Made by a program: the position numbers and the translations under genes. The notes under the pieces are model-generated. The model had not been told where the DNA came from. It ran no database searches and worked only from the letters and a program-made list of their open reading frames with translations. A stretch of 64,000 bases of DNA from Sphingomonas sp. ID1715 (GTDB lineage: Bacteria > Pseudomonadota > Alphaproteobacteria > Sphingomonadales > Sphingomonadaceae): NCBI RefSeq assembly GCF_013044515.1, contig NZ_JABEPR010000001.1, positions 124,001-188,000 on the forward strand. Direction: 5' to 3'. This document shows, piece after piece, positions 15,235-26,074 of the stretch; position 1 is the first letter of the stretch, and each line of letters opens with the position of its first letter.

Positions 15235-17496
15235 ATGACCGGGGGCAATATCGTCGGGCTGAGGCCCGAACCGCAAGACGATCTGATCGAGGAAGATGTG
15301 ACGGTTCTCGTACCCGAGCCCGTGTTCGAGGAGCCGCCTGCCCGACGTGCCGGCGAGTGGATCGTGCCCGTGCTGCTCGCGCTGGCGGCAGTCGCCTGGA
15401 TATCCTTCGTCGTCTGGTCGATTGCGGCGCGGCAGGATGCTTTTGCCAATCTCGCGATGATCATCGGTGCGGCGAGCGCGCCCCTTGCCGTGCTGGGCGT
15501 GGTGGGCGTGCTGGCGCTCCGCACCAGCAGGCGCGAAGCACAGCGCTTTCTGTCCACCGCGCAGGGCATGCGTAGCGAGTCGGTCAGGCTGGAAGCTCAG
15601 GTCGCCCAGCTGACCGCGCGACTCGACGCGAATCGCGAGGCGCTCTCCGATCAGGCGATTCAGCTGACGCAAATCGGCGAAGAAGCGGCGGCACGCCTGG
15701 CGGGAATCGCCTCCGGCTTCCGGACCGATGGCGAGGCGCTCGATCGCCACGCCGACACGTTGGTCGAGTCGGCCGGCAAGGCCAGCAAGGAACTGGAACT
15801 GCTGCTGAACGCGCTACCCAAGGCGCAGGAACAGACCGGCGGCATCGCCATTGCCCTGGACGCCGCTGGGGGCGCGGCGCTTGCCCAGGCCGGCGCTCTC
15901 GAAGCGCAGCTGTCGGCTCTGCTCGCTCGTGGACGCGAGGCCGACGAGGTCGCGAGCGGCGCGGCCCAACGACTGGCTTCGCACCTCGCCCGCATCGAGA
16001 GCACGACCGAGTCCGCGCGGGTCCAGCTGGACGCGACGGCCGAGCAGATGAACGAAGCCGTCCAGGCATCGCTCGCCCGAGCGGCGGAGGCGCTGGAAGA
16101 GGCGCGTCGCAGCGTGGAAGCCCAAGGCTCGGCGATGCTGGCGCTGGTCGATCAATCGCGCGCAGCTCTGGACACCACCGGCACCGACGTGATGACTGCC
16201 CTCGCCGCCCGCATCGAAGCGATCGGCACCGAGATAGATGCGATCGGCCGCTCCATCGCCCGGCACGACACCAGCGGCACTGCGCTGGTCGACAAGCTCT
16301 CCTCGGGCGTCGCGGACATCGAACAGCGGCTCGCGCGGCTGGATGAGGACGGCGGCACGCGCACCGAGCGCCTCGCGGGTGCCGTGCAGGCGCTCGGCGA
16401 TCATGCCGAGCGGCTGGCCGGCGCACTCGCCAATGCCGGTGACGCTGCGGACAGCTTCATTGGGCGGAGCGAAGCGTTGCTCACTGCGCTCGACGCCAGC
16501 GCGCGCGAGATCGACGAGACCCTGCCGGCGGCTCTCGCCCGGCTCGACGGCTATGCGGCCGCCAGCCAGGAGCGGCTGCAGGCGATGCGTCCGGCGATGA
16601 GCGAGGTCGAGAATGGCGCGACAGCAGCCCTCGACCGTCTCGCCCAGACCGAGAAGCTGCTGCAGCAGCAGCGCGAGGCGGTGGAGCTGTTCGGCCAGGC
16701 CGCGGAACGCCAGCTGCAATCCGGCAGGCGCGGCGTCACGGAGTTGTCAGACGCGCTCGATCAGGCCCAGGGCCAGATGGCGGCGGTCGCCGATGGCTCC
16801 GGCGCGCAGCTGATCGAAGTCATGCTCCGCGTGCGCGATGCCGCGGCGCAGGCGGCGGAGCGGGCAAGGGAGACGTTCGAGCGGATCGTGCCCCAGGCGG
16901 CAGCTTCCATCGGCCATGCCGCCGATCGGGCGCTTGAAGAAGTCGTGGCCGCACGAGTGGAGAAGCAGGTACTGTCGGTCGCGGAAGCCGCCGAGCGCGC
17001 CGTCGCCGCAGCCAATGCGGCCGCCGCGATGCTGCACGACCAGATGGCGCAGGTGGAACAGGGCGCAGCGGCGCTGGAAGCGCGAGTCGAGCAGGCGCGC
17101 GAGCAGGCCGATGCCGCCAATCGCGAGAGCTTCTCCCGCCGCGCGTCGCTGCTGATGGAGGCGCTCAACTCGACCGCCATCGACGTTGCGAAGATCCTCT
17201 CGAACGAAGTCACCGACAGCGCCTGGGCGGCCTATCTGAAGGGCGATCGCGGCGTCTTCACCCGCCGCGCCGTGCGCCTGCTGGAGGCCGGCGAGAGCCG
17301 CGCGATCCTGTCGCATTACGACAGCGACCCCGAGTTCCGGGAGCAGGTGAACCGCTACATCCACGATTTCGAGGCGATGCTGCGCAACGTCCTCGCCACA
17401 CGCGACGGCAGCCAGGTGGCCGTGACCCTGCTCTCCTCCGACATGGGCAAGCTCTACGTCGCGCTCGCCCAGGCCATCGAGCGGCTCCGCGCCTGA
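15235..17496 (+). CDS. Large membrane coiled-coil protein, candidate TipN-like polarity factor
   Basis: The 753-residue product has a short acidic N-terminus, two transmembrane helices (about 43-65 and 72-96), then some 530 residues of Ala/Glu/Arg-rich heptad coiled coil, and a distinct C-terminal block (about the last 115 residues) containing WAAYLKGDRGVFTRRAVRLL and TLLSSDMGKLYVALAQAIE. Two N-terminal helices plus a long coiled coil is the architecture of Caulobacter TipN, which marks the new pole. I infer TipN-like function from architecture and a remembered similarity of the C-terminal block. It could instead be an unrelated structural protein. Confidence 0.6.
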   Translation: MTGGNIVGLRPEPQDDLIEEDVTVLVPEPVFEEPPARRAGEWIVPVLLALAAVAWISFVVWSIAARQDAFANLAMIIGAASAPLAVLGVVGVLALRTSRREAQRFLSTAQGMRSESVRLEAQVAQLTARLDANREALSDQAIQLTQIGEEAAARLAGIASGFRTDGEALDRHADTLVESAGKASKELELLLNALPKAQEQTGGIAIALDAAGGAALAQAGALEAQLSALLARGREADEVASGAAQRLASHLARIESTTESARVQLDATAEQMNEAVQASLARAAEALEEARRSVEAQGSAMLALVDQSRAALDTTGTDVMTALAARIEAIGTEIDAIGRSIARHDTSGTALVDKLSSGVADIEQRLARLDEDGGTRTERLAGAVQALGDHAERLAGALANAGDAADSFIGRSEALLTALDASAREIDETLPAALARLDGYAAASQERLQAMRPAMSEVENGATAALDRLAQTEKLLQQQREAVELFGQAAERQLQSGRRGVTELSDALDQAQGQMAAVADGSGAQLIEVMLRVRDAAAQAAERARETFERIVPQAAASIGHAADRALEEVVAARVEKQVLSVAEAAERAVAAANAAAAMLHDQMAQVEQGAAALEARVEQAREQADAANRESFSRRASLLMEALNSTAIDVAKILSNEVTDSAWAAYLKGDRGVFTRRAVRLLEAGESRAILSHYDSDPEFREQVNRYIHDFEAMLRNVLATRDGSQVAVTLLSSDMGKLYVALAQAIERLRA

Positions 17497-17499
17497 CGG

Positions 17500-17769
17500 T
17501 CAGTTGGACGGCGAGAACAGGTCGAGATCGGCGGGGCCGATCCAGCCATTGACGTAGTTGGCGTAATAGAGCCCGAACAGGATCGCCGAGACGATCGTCG
17601 TGCGCACGGCCACCCGCGCGATGCTGAACTGATGAGGGGCACTGTCGGCCTGTCCGGGCACGCGCTCGGCTCCGGCCTCTTCATGGGTGCGGACGCCGAA
17701 AGGCAACACGAAGAAGACCGACAGCGCCCAGAACAGCAGGTAGATGGCAAGGATTGACGTCCAGCGCAT
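17500..17769 (-). CDS. DUF1467 family small membrane protein
   Basis: The 89-residue protein has two transmembrane helices (about 5-24 and 56-75) and the motif LPFGVRTHEE between them, typical of the alphaproteobacterial DUF1467 family of unknown function. It begins 1 nt after the rnj stop, so it is translated from the same transcript. Its 3' end nearly meets the convergent coiled-coil gene (3 nt apart). Confidence 0.88.
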   Translation of the reverse strand: MRWTSILAIYLLFWALSVFFVLPFGVRTHEEAGAERVPGQADSAPHQFSIARVAVRTTIVSAILFGLYYANYVNGWIGPADLDLFSPSN

Positions 17770-17770
17770 G

Positions 17771-19411
17771 CTACACCCTCAGTAGCAGGACATCGACGAT
17801 CGGCTTCTTGCCCGTCCATTCGACGGCCTTGCGGCGAACGGCGAGCCGGATCGACTCGCGCATTTTGTCCTCATCCTTGCCGCCGGCGCGTGCCGCCTCG
17901 GCTGCCGCGTCGCAGGCATCGGCCAGGAACTCGTCCTTATCCTCTTCGACCGGAATGCCTTGCAGGCGCACCTCGGGCTCACCCTTCAGGCGCCCTGCCG
18001 CGTCGAGCGCGACGGCCACCGACATCTGCCCGTAGGCGGCGATGCGGCGCCGCTCGTTGATCGTCGAACCGTCTGCCGGCAGAATCACATCGCCGTCGAG
18101 GACCAGCCGCCCTGCCCGCTCCTGCCCGACAACGCGCGGCCCGTCGGGCGAAAGCCGCACCATCGTGCCATTTTCCTGCACGATCGAGCGGGGCACGCCC
18201 TGTGCCTCGGCGAACCGCGCCTGTTCGGCCATGTGTCGACGCTCGCCATGGACCGGTACGATGATCTCCGGCCGGATCCACTTGTACATCAGCGCCAGTT
18301 CCGGGCGGCCGGGGTGCCCGGAGACGTGCACATGCGCCTGGCGATCCGTGATCATCTGGATGTTCTTCGCGGCCAGCGCATTCTGAATGCGACCAATCGC
18401 TATCTCGTTGCCGGGGATCTGCTTCGACGAAAAGACGACCAGATCGCCTTCGCTGAGCTTGATCGGATGCTGGTCGAAGGCGATGCGGCCGAGCGCGGCG
18501 CGGGCCTCGCCCTGCCCGCCCGTTGCCACGATCATCACCTCGCGCGGCGGCAGCTTCATCGCGGATTCGAAGTCGATCGGCTCCGGAAAGTCGCGCAGAT
18601 AGCCGACGCTCTTTGCCACCCGGAGGATGCGATCGAGCGAGCGGCCGGCAACGCAGATGCGCCGGCCGGTGTCCTGCGCCACCTGGCCCAAGGTCGCCAA
18701 CCGCGCCGCGTTGGACGCGAAGGTGGTGACGAGCACGCGGCCCGTCGCGCCGGCGATCACGCCGTCCAGCCCCTCGCGCACCGCGGCCTCCGAGCCCGAT
18801 GCTTCGTCGTTGAACACGTTCGTCGAATCGCAGACCAGCGCCAGCACCCCCTTGTCGCCAATCTCCTCCAGCTCAGCGGCGGTCGAGGGTGTGCCGAGCA
18901 GCGGCTCCTCGTCCAGCTTCCAGTCGCCGGTATGGAAGACGCGGCCATAGGGCGTCTCGATCAGCAGCGCATTGCCTTCGGGGATGGAGTGGGCAAGCGG
19001 CACATATTCGAAACCGAACGGCCCCAGGTGAAACTGGCCGTGTTCGCGATCGATCACGTGCAGCTTCACCTGCTCGCTGATGCCCTCCTCCTCGAGCTTG
19101 CCGCGGATGAGGCCAGCGGTGAACGGCGTCGCATAGAGCGGCACGCCGAGGTCGGCGGCCAGATAGGGAAGCGCGCCGATATGATCCTCATGCCCATGGG
19201 TCAGCACGATCCCGAGCAGATCGCCCGGCCGCTCCTCGATGAAGCTCAGGTCCGGCAGGATCAGGTCGATGCCCGGATATGCCGGATCCGCGAAGGTGAT
19301 GCCGCAATCGACCATCACCCATTTTCCCTCGCACCCGTAGAGGTTGACGTTCATGCCGATTTCGCCCGAACCGCCGAGCGCGAGGAAGAGAAGTTCTTTA
19401 CCGGGAGTCAT
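17771..19411 (-). CDS. rnj: Ribonuclease J
   Basis: RNase J is a metallo-beta-lactamase/beta-CASP nuclease with 5'-3' exonuclease and endonuclease activity, acting in mRNA decay and rRNA maturation. The 546-residue protein has HGHEDH (72-77), the GDWKLDEEP segment, DSTN of the beta-CASP domain, and HVSGHPGRPEL with VPVHGE toward the C-terminus. Length is full. The birA-coaX-rnj order after nuoN is usual in alphaproteobacteria. Confidence 0.96.
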   Translation of the reverse strand: MTPGKELLFLALGGSGEIGMNVNLYGCEGKWVMVDCGITFADPAYPGIDLILPDLSFIEERPGDLLGIVLTHGHEDHIGALPYLAADLGVPLYATPFTAGLIRGKLEEEGISEQVKLHVIDREHGQFHLGPFGFEYVPLAHSIPEGNALLIETPYGRVFHTGDWKLDEEPLLGTPSTAAELEEIGDKGVLALVCDSTNVFNDEASGSEAAVREGLDGVIAGATGRVLVTTFASNAARLATLGQVAQDTGRRICVAGRSLDRILRVAKSVGYLRDFPEPIDFESAMKLPPREVMIVATGGQGEARAALGRIAFDQHPIKLSEGDLVVFSSKQIPGNEIAIGRIQNALAAKNIQMITDRQAHVHVSGHPGRPELALMYKWIRPEIIVPVHGERRHMAEQARFAEAQGVPRSIVQENGTMVRLSPDGPRVVGQERAGRLVLDGDVILPADGSTINERRRIAAYGQMSVAVALDAAGRLKGEPEVRLQGIPVEEDKDEFLADACDAAAEAARAGGKDEDKMRESIRLAVRRKAVEWTGKKPIVDVLLLRV

Positions 19412-19436
19412 GTTGTTCCTTGCTTTGCCCCCACTC

Positions 19437-19518
19437 CGTCATCCCGAACTTGTTTCGGGACAAGCTTTCCAGCTTCGGATCGTTGGAGGCCCTTTGCCGA
19501 AACAAGTTCGGCATGACG
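19437..19518. repeat. Paired palindromic repeat, GTCATCCCGAAC family
   Basis: Inverted arms at 19437-19460 and 19496-19518 share the core CGAACTTGTTTCGG with GTCAT at the outer ends. It sits between coaX and rnj. The outer GTCAT ends are shared with the repeat at 59500-59572, while the cores differ. Confidence 0.8.
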
Positions 19519-19535
19519 TTTATGTAGGGACTTGC

Positions 19536-20318
19536 TTAGCCTTTTACACGCTCCGCAAGCATCGCGAGCCCGCGTAGCGTGAGATCATGCTCGACCGCGT
19601 CGAACGCTAGCGTGTGCTTCTCGAACAGGACCGCCAGGCCCCCAGTGGCGATCACTTTGGCAGGCCGCCCGATCTCCGCCTTCATCCGCGCGATCAGACC
19701 TTCGATCAGGGCGACATAGCCCCAATAGATGCCGATGTTCATCTGATCGACGGTGTTGCGGCCGACAACCGAGTTGCCGACAGGCGCCTCGATCGCGATG
19801 CGCGGCAGCTTGGCGGCGGCATTGACCAACGCATCCAGCGACAGGTTGATGCCCGGCGCGATGATCCCGCCCTTATACGCCCCGCGATAATCGATCCAGT
19901 CGATGGTGGTGGCGGTGCCGAAATCGACCACGATCAGGTCGCCCTCGTGCAGCGCATGCGCCGCGATCGCGTTGACGGCCCGGTCGGCACCGAGATTCTG
20001 CGGCTCCTCCACATCCAGGTCCATGCCCCATTCGACGGGCGCGCGTCCCGCCACCAATGGCGTCACCCCAAAATATTTGGTCGACAGCACCTCGAGATTG
20101 TGGAGCGCGCGCGGCACCACGGTCGAGATGATCACCTTGTCGATCGCCGACCGCTCGAGCCCTTCGAGGCCGAGCAGCTGCGTGATCCACACCGCATATT
20201 CGTCGCCCGTCCGCCGCGGATCGGTCGCGATACGCCAGCGCGCGCGAATGCCGCCTGATCCGGGCTCGACGAGCGCGAAGACGACGTTGGTGTTCCCCGC
20301 ATCGATGGCGAGCAGCAT
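19536..20318 (-). CDS. coaX: Type III pantothenate kinase
   Basis: The enzyme carries out the first step of coenzyme A synthesis, pantothenate to 4'-phosphopantothenate, and unlike type I kinases is not inhibited by CoA. The 260-residue protein begins with the phosphate-loop motif [15 protein letters not shown] and has the ASKHA-fold segments [11 protein letters not shown] and VDFGTATT. The ATG at 20318 directly precedes the first motif; longer frames run into birA. It follows birA by 11 nt. Confidence 0.95.
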   Translation of the reverse strand: MLLAIDAGNTNVVFALVEPGSGGIRARWRIATDPRRTGDEYAVWITQLLGLEGLERSAIDKVIISTVVPRALHNLEVLSTKYFGVTPLVAGRAPVEWGMDLDVEEPQNLGADRAVNAIAAHALHEGDLIVVDFGTATTIDWIDYRGAYKGGIIAPGINLSLDALVNAAAKLPRIAIEAPVGNSVVGRNTVDQMNIGIYWGYVALIEGLIARMKAEIGRPAKVIATGGLAVLFEKHTLAFDAVEHDLTLRGLAMLAERVKG

Positions 20319-20329
20319 GGCCGTTTCCT

Positions 20330-21031
20330 TCAGATCGTGAACACATCGCCGGCGTGGATGACTTGGACCTCGCCCGAGGGCAAGCGCAAGCGGAGCGCGC
20401 CCTGATCGTCCAGCCCGTCGAACAGCCCCTCGAGCGGAGGCAGGTCCGGCAGCCGCACGGAGAGGGCAGTGCCGAGCGGATGCGCACGGTCGAGCCAGCG
20501 CCGGCGCACCTCGTCGAGCGAGCGACGCCATGCCGTCAGCCAGCGGGCGAAGGCATCGGCAAGGTCACGCAGGAACAGCTCGGCGTCCGGCGGCGTTGAA
20601 CCTTGAGCGGCCAAGCTGGTCGTTTTCCGATCCAGACCGTCCGGATGGTGCGCGAGATTGACGCCGATCCCGACCACCACCGCGTCCCCGGTCCGCTCGA
20701 GCAGGATGCCGGTCAGCTTCGCATCGCCGATGAGGAGATCGTTCGGCCATTTGATCGTGGCGTCCGCGCCATAGGCACGCAGCGTCTCTTCCAGCGCCAC
20801 CGCGGCGACCAGCGCCAGGGTGGCCGCACCGGTATCGCCCGCACGGAGCCGTACGATGGTGCTCGCATAGAGATTACCCGGCGGCGACACCCAGGCGCGG
20901 CCAAGCCGTCCCCTGCCCGCCGTCTGCTCAATCGCCCGCAGCCACAGCCCTTCGGCCGCGCCGTTCGCAGCGAGCGCCAGCATGTCGGCATTGGTGGACG
21001 CGGTCCGCTGGACCGTGCGGATCTCGATCAG
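20330..21031 (-). CDS. birA: Biotin--[acetyl-CoA-carboxylase] ligase, non-canonical start
   Basis: The enzyme adenylates biotin and attaches it to biotin carboxyl carrier protein. Motifs are ASTNADML (substrate loop start), GRGRLGR (about 39-45) and KWPNDLL. There is no N-terminal DNA-binding domain, so it is not a repressor. No ATG, GTG or TTG occurs in frame upstream of the conserved STN motif except far inside nuoN. A CTG at 21031 overlaps the nuoN stop as CTGA and gives the expected 233 residues, so I propose CTG initiation coupled to nuoN. The next ATG would delete the STN motif. Confidence 0.85.
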   Translation of the reverse strand: MIEIRTVQRTASTNADMLALAANGAAEGLWLRAIEQTAGRGRLGRAWVSPPGNLYASTIVRLRAGDTGAATLALVAAVALEETLRAYGADATIKWPNDLLIGDAKLTGILLERTGDAVVVGIGVNLAHHPDGLDRKTTSLAAQGSTPPDAELFLRDLADAFARWLTAWRRSLDEVRRRWLDRAHPLGTALSVRLPDLPPLEGLFDGLDDQGALRLRLPSGEVQVIHAGDVFTI

Positions 21032-22470
21032 AACAGCGCCCGCGCCGCGTTGATGCTGACGATGCCCAGCGCCGGAATCAGGAAATAGCCGAGCGGCGAC
21101 ATGGCCAGCGCCGACAGCGCGATCAGCCCGCCTTCGACCTTGTTGTCGACCGGCCGATAGGCAGGCGCGGGATCGTCGAAGTACATCGTCTTGACGATCT
21201 TCAGATAATAATAGGCGCCGATCACCGAGGCAGCGATGCCGATGGCGGCGAGCGGCCACAGCCCGGCCTTCACAGCCGCGTCGAACACCACGAACTTCGA
21301 CCAGAAGCCCAGTAGCGGCGGGATGCCCGCCAGCGAGAACATGAAGATGGCAAGCGCCAGCGCAAGACCGGGGCTGGTTCGCGACAGGCCGGACAGGCTG
21401 GCGATCGTTTCGACATTGCGCCCTTCGGCATCGCGCATCTGCAGCACCACCAGGAACGAACCGAGCGTCATCACGATATAGATGGCCATATAGGTCATCA
21501 CCGCCGCGACCCCGTCCACCTGCCCGGGCTGCACGGCGGCAAGGCCGATCAGCGCGAAGCCGACATTATTGATCGACGAATAGGCGAGCAGGCGCTTGAT
21601 GTTGGTCTGGCCGATCGCCGCGACGGCGCCCAGCACGATCGAGGCCAGCGCCGAGAAGATGACGATCTGGCGCCATGCCTCATAGGCCGGGCCCATCGCC
21701 TCGACCGTCACACGCACCATGAGCGCGACCGCCGCGACCTTCTGAACCGAGGCGAACAGCGTCGTCACGGGCGTCGGCGCGCCTTCGTACACGTCGGGCG
21801 TCCACATGTGGAACGGCACCGCCGCGATTTTGAACGCGATACCGGCAAGCACGAACACCAGTCCGAACAGCAGGCCGGTCGAGACCTCGCCGCCGAACGC
21901 CGCCGCGATCGCATCGAACTGCGTCGTACCGGTGAAACCGTAGAGCAGGCTGATACCGTAAAGCAGGATGCCGGAGGCGAGCGCGCCGAGGACGAAATAT
22001 TTGAGCCCGGCTTCGGCCGAGCGATTGTCCCGCCGCATGAAGCTGGCGAGGACGTAGGACGACAGGCTCTGCAGTTCGAGGCCGACATAGAGGGTCAGCA
22101 GGTCGGACGCCGAGACCATCATGCCCGCGCCCACCGCCGACAGCATGATCAACACCGGATATTCGGCGCGCAAGGGACTGCCATTGCGTTCGAAATAGTC
22201 GGGTGCCAGCACCACCGCGACCGCGGCACCGGCATAGATCAGCACCTTGGCGAAAGCGGAGAAGCTGTCCGCGCGGTACAGGCCGCCAAACGCATCGCCC
22301 GCCGGGTTCAACGACGCGAACACGGCCACGACGAAGAAGATCACGGCAGCCCAACCGATCCAGCGCGATGCCTTGTCGCCGGCATAGGCCGCGCACATCA
22401 TCAGCGCGATGGCGCCGAGCGACAGCAGCACCTCGGGCGCGGCGACCAGAAGATTATGTGCGTAGTCCAT
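21028..22470 (-). CDS. nuoN: NADH-quinone oxidoreductase subunit N
   Basis: NuoN is one of three antiporter-like proton-pumping subunits of complex I. The 480-residue protein has about 14 transmembrane helices and the conserved helix with a charged lysine in FKIAAVPFHMWTPDVYEGAPTP, and the VEL-type glutamate/LQSLSSYVL region. It overlaps nuoM by TGATG upstream, and its TGA overlaps the birA start. Confidence 0.96.
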   Translation of the reverse strand: MDYAHNLLVAAPEVLLSLGAIALMMCAAYAGDKASRWIGWAAVIFFVVAVFASLNPAGDAFGGLYRADSFSAFAKVLIYAGAAVAVVLAPDYFERNGSPLRAEYPVLIMLSAVGAGMMVSASDLLTLYVGLELQSLSSYVLASFMRRDNRSAEAGLKYFVLGALASGILLYGISLLYGFTGTTQFDAIAAAFGGEVSTGLLFGLVFVLAGIAFKIAAVPFHMWTPDVYEGAPTPVTTLFASVQKVAAVALMVRVTVEAMGPAYEAWRQIVIFSALASIVLGAVAAIGQTNIKRLLAYSSINNVGFALIGLAAVQPGQVDGVAAVMTYMAIYIVMTLGSFLVVLQMRDAEGRNVETIASLSGLSRTSPGLALALAIFMFSLAGIPPLLGFWSKFVVFDAAVKAGLWPLAAIGIAASVIGAYYYLKIVKTMYFDDPAPAYRPVDNKVEGGLIALSALAMSPLGYFLIPALGIVSINAARALF

Positions 22471-24008
22471 CAGTGGTGCGCCTCGGCCTTAGCTGGCGCC
22501 GCGTGGGCGGCGGAACCGGCAGCGAAGCCCGGATCGAAGCTTGGGCGGGCACGATCGATCCGCGCGACCAACGTGCCGATGTCCTGGCGCATGGGGGCGA
22601 GGAAGCTTTCCGGGTAGACGCCCATCCACAGCACCACCGCCGCGATCGCGCCCAGGCTGAGGATCTCGCGCCCGTTCAGATCCGGCAGCGTCGCCGCCTC
22701 GGGCGTGCGCGCTACCCCGAACGCGATGCGCCAATAGAGATAAAGCGCATAGCCGGCGCCCAGGATAATCCCGGTGGTGCAGACCGCAGTCGCCCAGGTC
22801 GACACTTGCCATGCGCCCATCAGCGAGAGGAACTCGCCGACAAAACCGCTCGTCCCCGGCAGACCGATCGAGGCCATGGTGAAGAGCAGGAACAGCACGG
22901 CGTATCGCGGCATGTTGTTCGACAGCCCACCATAGGCCGCGATCTCGCGGGTGTGCAGCCGGTCGTAGATCACGCCGACGCACAGGAAGAGCGCGCCCGA
23001 GACGAGGCCGTGCGAGAGCATAACGATCATGGCGCCTTCAAGGCCCTGGCGGTTGAAGGCGAACAGGCCGATCGTCACGATCGCCATGTGGGCGACCGAC
23101 GAATAGGCGATCAGCTTCTTCATGTCGGCCTGCACCAGCGCGACCAGCGAGGTGTAGACGACGGCAATGCCCGAAAGGACCAGCACCAGCGTCACCAGTT
23201 CGCCCGATGCTTCCGGGAACATCGGGATGGAAAAGCGGATAAAGCCATAGCCGCCCAGCTTCAGCAGCACGCCGGCCAGGATTACGGAGCCAGCAGTCGG
23301 CGCCTGCACGTGCGCGTCGGGCAGCCAGGTATGGACCGGCCACATCGGCACCTTGACCGCAAAGCTGGCGAAGAAGGCGAGCCAAAGCCAGGTCTGCGCC
23401 TGGACCGGGAAATCGGTCGCCATCAGCGTCGGGATGTCGGTCGTCTTCGCATAATTCGACATCCACAGCATCGCGATCAGCATCAGCACCGACCCGAGCA
23501 GCGTGTAGAGAAAGAATTTATACGAGGCGTAGATGCGGTTCGCGCCGCCCCAGATGCCGATGATCAGGTACATCGGGATCAGGCCGGCTTCGAAGAAGAT
23601 GTAGAACAGGAACAGGTCCTGCGCCGCAAAGGTGCCGATCATCAGCACCTCGACGAGCAGGAAGGCCGCCATATATTCCGGCACCTGCTTCTCGATCGAC
23701 GTCCAGCTGGCGAGGATGCAGATCGGCATCAGGAACACGCTGAGCATGATCAGCATCAGCGCGATGCCGTCGATGCCGAGCGCCCAGGCGAAGCGGTCGC
23801 CGAACAACGGCAGATATTCCTGGAACTGCCACTGCGATCCGCCCTGCTGGAACATTGCCCAGAGCAGGATGCCGAGCGCCAGGTCGATCAGCGTCGCCGC
23901 CAGCGCCGTCCAGCGGGCGCCATCAGGCTTTAGATAAAGGCAGGCGATCGCCGCGGCGGTCGGCACCGCGAGCATGATCGACAGGATGGGAAAGCCGAGC
24001 TGGTTCAT
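22470..24008 (-). CDS. nuoM: NADH-quinone oxidoreductase subunit M
   Basis: NuoM is an antiporter-like membrane subunit of complex I. The 512-residue protein shows about 14 helices, the [14 protein letters not shown] glutamate region, the [21 protein letters not shown] signature and [10 protein letters not shown]. The C-terminus ends with an Ala/His-rich tail. Overlaps nuoL by 4 nt and nuoN by 1 nt. Confidence 0.97.
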   Translation of the reverse strand: MNQLGFPILSIMLAVPTAAAIACLYLKPDGARWTALAATLIDLALGILLWAMFQQGGSQWQFQEYLPLFGDRFAWALGIDGIALMLIMLSVFLMPICILASWTSIEKQVPEYMAAFLLVEVLMIGTFAAQDLFLFYIFFEAGLIPMYLIIGIWGGANRIYASYKFFLYTLLGSVLMLIAMLWMSNYAKTTDIPTLMATDFPVQAQTWLWLAFFASFAVKVPMWPVHTWLPDAHVQAPTAGSVILAGVLLKLGGYGFIRFSIPMFPEASGELVTLVLVLSGIAVVYTSLVALVQADMKKLIAYSSVAHMAIVTIGLFAFNRQGLEGAMIVMLSHGLVSGALFLCVGVIYDRLHTREIAAYGGLSNNMPRYAVLFLLFTMASIGLPGTSGFVGEFLSLMGAWQVSTWATAVCTTGIILGAGYALYLYWRIAFGVARTPEAATLPDLNGREILSLGAIAAVVLWMGVYPESFLAPMRQDIGTLVARIDRARPSFDPGFAAGSAAHAAPAKAEAHH

Positions 24009-26074
24009 GCCGCGATCGCCCAGGTGGCGAGGCCGGCCAGGCCGATCAGCATGACGAACGCATAGGTGTAGACATAACCCGATTGAAGGCGGCCGCTAAC
24101 CCGACTGGTGCCCGCGACCAGCGCGGCCGCGCCGTTGGGGCCGAAGCGGTCGATCGTGCCCTCGTCACCGCGCTTCCACAGGAAGCGGCCGAAGGCGAAC
24201 GCCGGACGCACGAAGATGATATTGTACAGTTCGTCCCAATACCATTTGTGCTGCAGGAAATCGTAAAGGCCGCGGAAGGTGGCGGTGAAGCGCGCCGGCA
24301 CGGACGTGTCACGGATATAGGCCCACCAGGCGATCAGCAGCCCGGTCAGCATCGCGAAGGTGGCCGATAGTTTCACCCACAGCGGCACTTCGTGCATCGC
24401 GTGCATCAGGTGCGTGTCGAAGGCGAGGCTGCCGTTCCAGAACTCGGCGCCGTGCTCCGCGTTCAGGAAATAATGTTCGAACGCCCAGCCGGCGAAGACC
24501 GCGCCGACCGACAGCAGCACGAGCGGCGTCAGCATCGACCAGGGGCTCTCATGCGGATGATAGCCGCCGGTGCCCTCCGCCACATGGTCATGGCCGGCAT
24601 GGTGGGCGGCGGGCGTGTGCCCCGCATCCTCCTGCGCCGGGGGATTGTCGTGATCATGGCCATGGCCATGCGAATCATGGATCGCGTGCTGGATATGCTC
24701 CGACGCCGCCCAACGGGGCTTGCCGAAGAAGGTCAGGAAGACCAGCCGCCAGCTGTAGAAGCTGGTCAGCAGCGCCGCGAACACGCCGATCGCGAAGGCG
24801 ACCCGGCCGATGTCAGAGCCATTGCCGTAGGCCGCCTCCAGGATCGCATCCTTCGAATAGAAGCCCGCGAAACCGAAGATGCCCGCGACGCCGACGCCGG
24901 TGATCGCCAGCGTGCCGAGCGTCATGGCGACGAAGGTAATCGGAATCGATTTCCGCAGGCCACCATAGAAGCGCATGTCCTGCTCATGGTGCATCGCATG
25001 GATGACCGAGCCCGCACCCAGGAACAGCAAAGCCTTGAAGAAGGCGTGCGTGAACAGGTGGAACATCGCCGCGCCATAGGCGCCCACGCCGGCGGCAAAG
25101 AACATATAGCCGAGCTGCGAGCAGGTCGAATAGGCGATCACCCGCTTGATATCGGTTTGCGTGGTGCCGACCGTCGCCGCGAAAAGCGCGGTCGCGGCGC
25201 CGACGACCGTCACCACCGTCATCGCCGTCGCGCTCGTCTCGAACATCGGCGACATGCGGCAGACCATGAACACGCCGGCGGTGACCATCGTCGCGGCATG
25301 GATCAGCGCGGAGACGGGGGTCGGACCTTCCATCGCGTCCGGCAGCCAGGTGTGAAGGCCGAGCTGCGCCGACTTGCCCATCGCGCCGATGAACAGCAGC
25401 AGGCAGAGCAAAGTCATCACGTCGAAGCTGCCGCCGAGGAAACCGACCGTCGCTCCAGCCATGGTGGGCGCGCGCTCTAGGATCTCGGGGATCGAGACGG
25501 TGCCGAACACCCAGAAGGTACCGAAAATGCCGAGCATGAAGCCGAAGTCGCCAACCCGGTTGACGACGAAGGCCTTGATCGCCGCCGCATTCGCGCTCGG
25601 CTTATAATACCAGAAACCGATCAGCAGGTAGGACGCGAGGCCCACCCCTTCCCAGCCGAAGAACATCTGGACCAGGTTGTCTGCCGTCACCAGCATCAGC
25701 ATCGCGAAGGTGAACAGCGACAGATAGGCGAAGAAGCGTGGCTGGCTATCGTCCTCTGCCATATAGCCCCAGCTATACAGGTGGACGAGCGCCGAGACGG
25801 TCGTGATCACGACCAGCATCACCGCCGTCAGGGTATCGACCCGCAGCGCCCAGGCGACCTGGAACGGACCCGAGCTGATCCACTGCAGCACCGGCGCGAC
25901 ATGGGCGTGCTCGGTGTGAGTCAGGAAGCCGATGAAGATCGGCCAGCTGAGAGCGCACGAAATGAACAGCGCGCCGGTCGTCACCGTCTTGGCAGCGGTG
26001 TTGCCGATCGCGCGATTGCCGAGCCCGGCAATGATCGCCGCCAGAAGCGGCAGAAAGACGATCGCCTGGATCAT
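24005..26074 (-). CDS. nuoL: NADH-quinone oxidoreductase subunit L
   Basis: NuoL is the distal antiporter-like subunit with the long lateral helix that braces the membrane arm. The 689-residue protein has the [16 protein letters not shown] segment, [19 protein letters not shown] and [11 protein letters not shown]. Between helices in the C-terminal third there is an unusual His-rich stretch ([10 protein letters not shown]..., AAHHAGHDH) of about 50 residues. Overlaps nuoK and nuoM by 4 nt each. Confidence 0.97.
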   Translation of the reverse strand: MIQAIVFLPLLAAIIAGLGNRAIGNTAAKTVTTGALFISCALSWPIFIGFLTHTEHAHVAPVLQWISSGPFQVAWALRVDTLTAVMLVVITTVSALVHLYSWGYMAEDDSQPRFFAYLSLFTFAMLMLVTADNLVQMFFGWEGVGLASYLLIGFWYYKPSANAAAIKAFVVNRVGDFGFMLGIFGTFWVFGTVSIPEILERAPTMAGATVGFLGGSFDVMTLLCLLLFIGAMGKSAQLGLHTWLPDAMEGPTPVSALIHAATMVTAGVFMVCRMSPMFETSATAMTVVTVVGAATALFAATVGTTQTDIKRVIAYSTCSQLGYMFFAAGVGAYGAAMFHLFTHAFFKALLFLGAGSVIHAMHHEQDMRFYGGLRKSIPITFVAMTLGTLAITGVGVAGIFGFAGFYSKDAILEAAYGNGSDIGRVAFAIGVFAALLTSFYSWRLVFLTFFGKPRWAASEHIQHAIHDSHGHGHDHDNPPAQEDAGHTPAAHHAGHDHVAEGTGGYHPHESPWSMLTPLVLLSVGAVFAGWAFEHYFLNAEHGAEFWNGSLAFDTHLMHAMHEVPLWVKLSATFAMLTGLLIAWWAYIRDTSVPARFTATFRGLYDFLQHKWYWDELYNIIFVRPAFAFGRFLWKRGDEGTIDRFGPNGAAALVAGTSRVSGRLQSGYVYTYAFVMLIGLAGLATWAIAA

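Noticed and set aside
22203-23933. Plus-strand 576-residue frame over nuoM
   Set aside because: It runs antisense to nuoM and nuoN, which have full family motifs. Composition is Arg/Gln/His-rich, as expected of a high-GC shadow.
24392-25480. Plus-strand 362-residue frame over nuoL
   Set aside because: Shadow of nuoL; no ribosome binding site and no recognisable domain.
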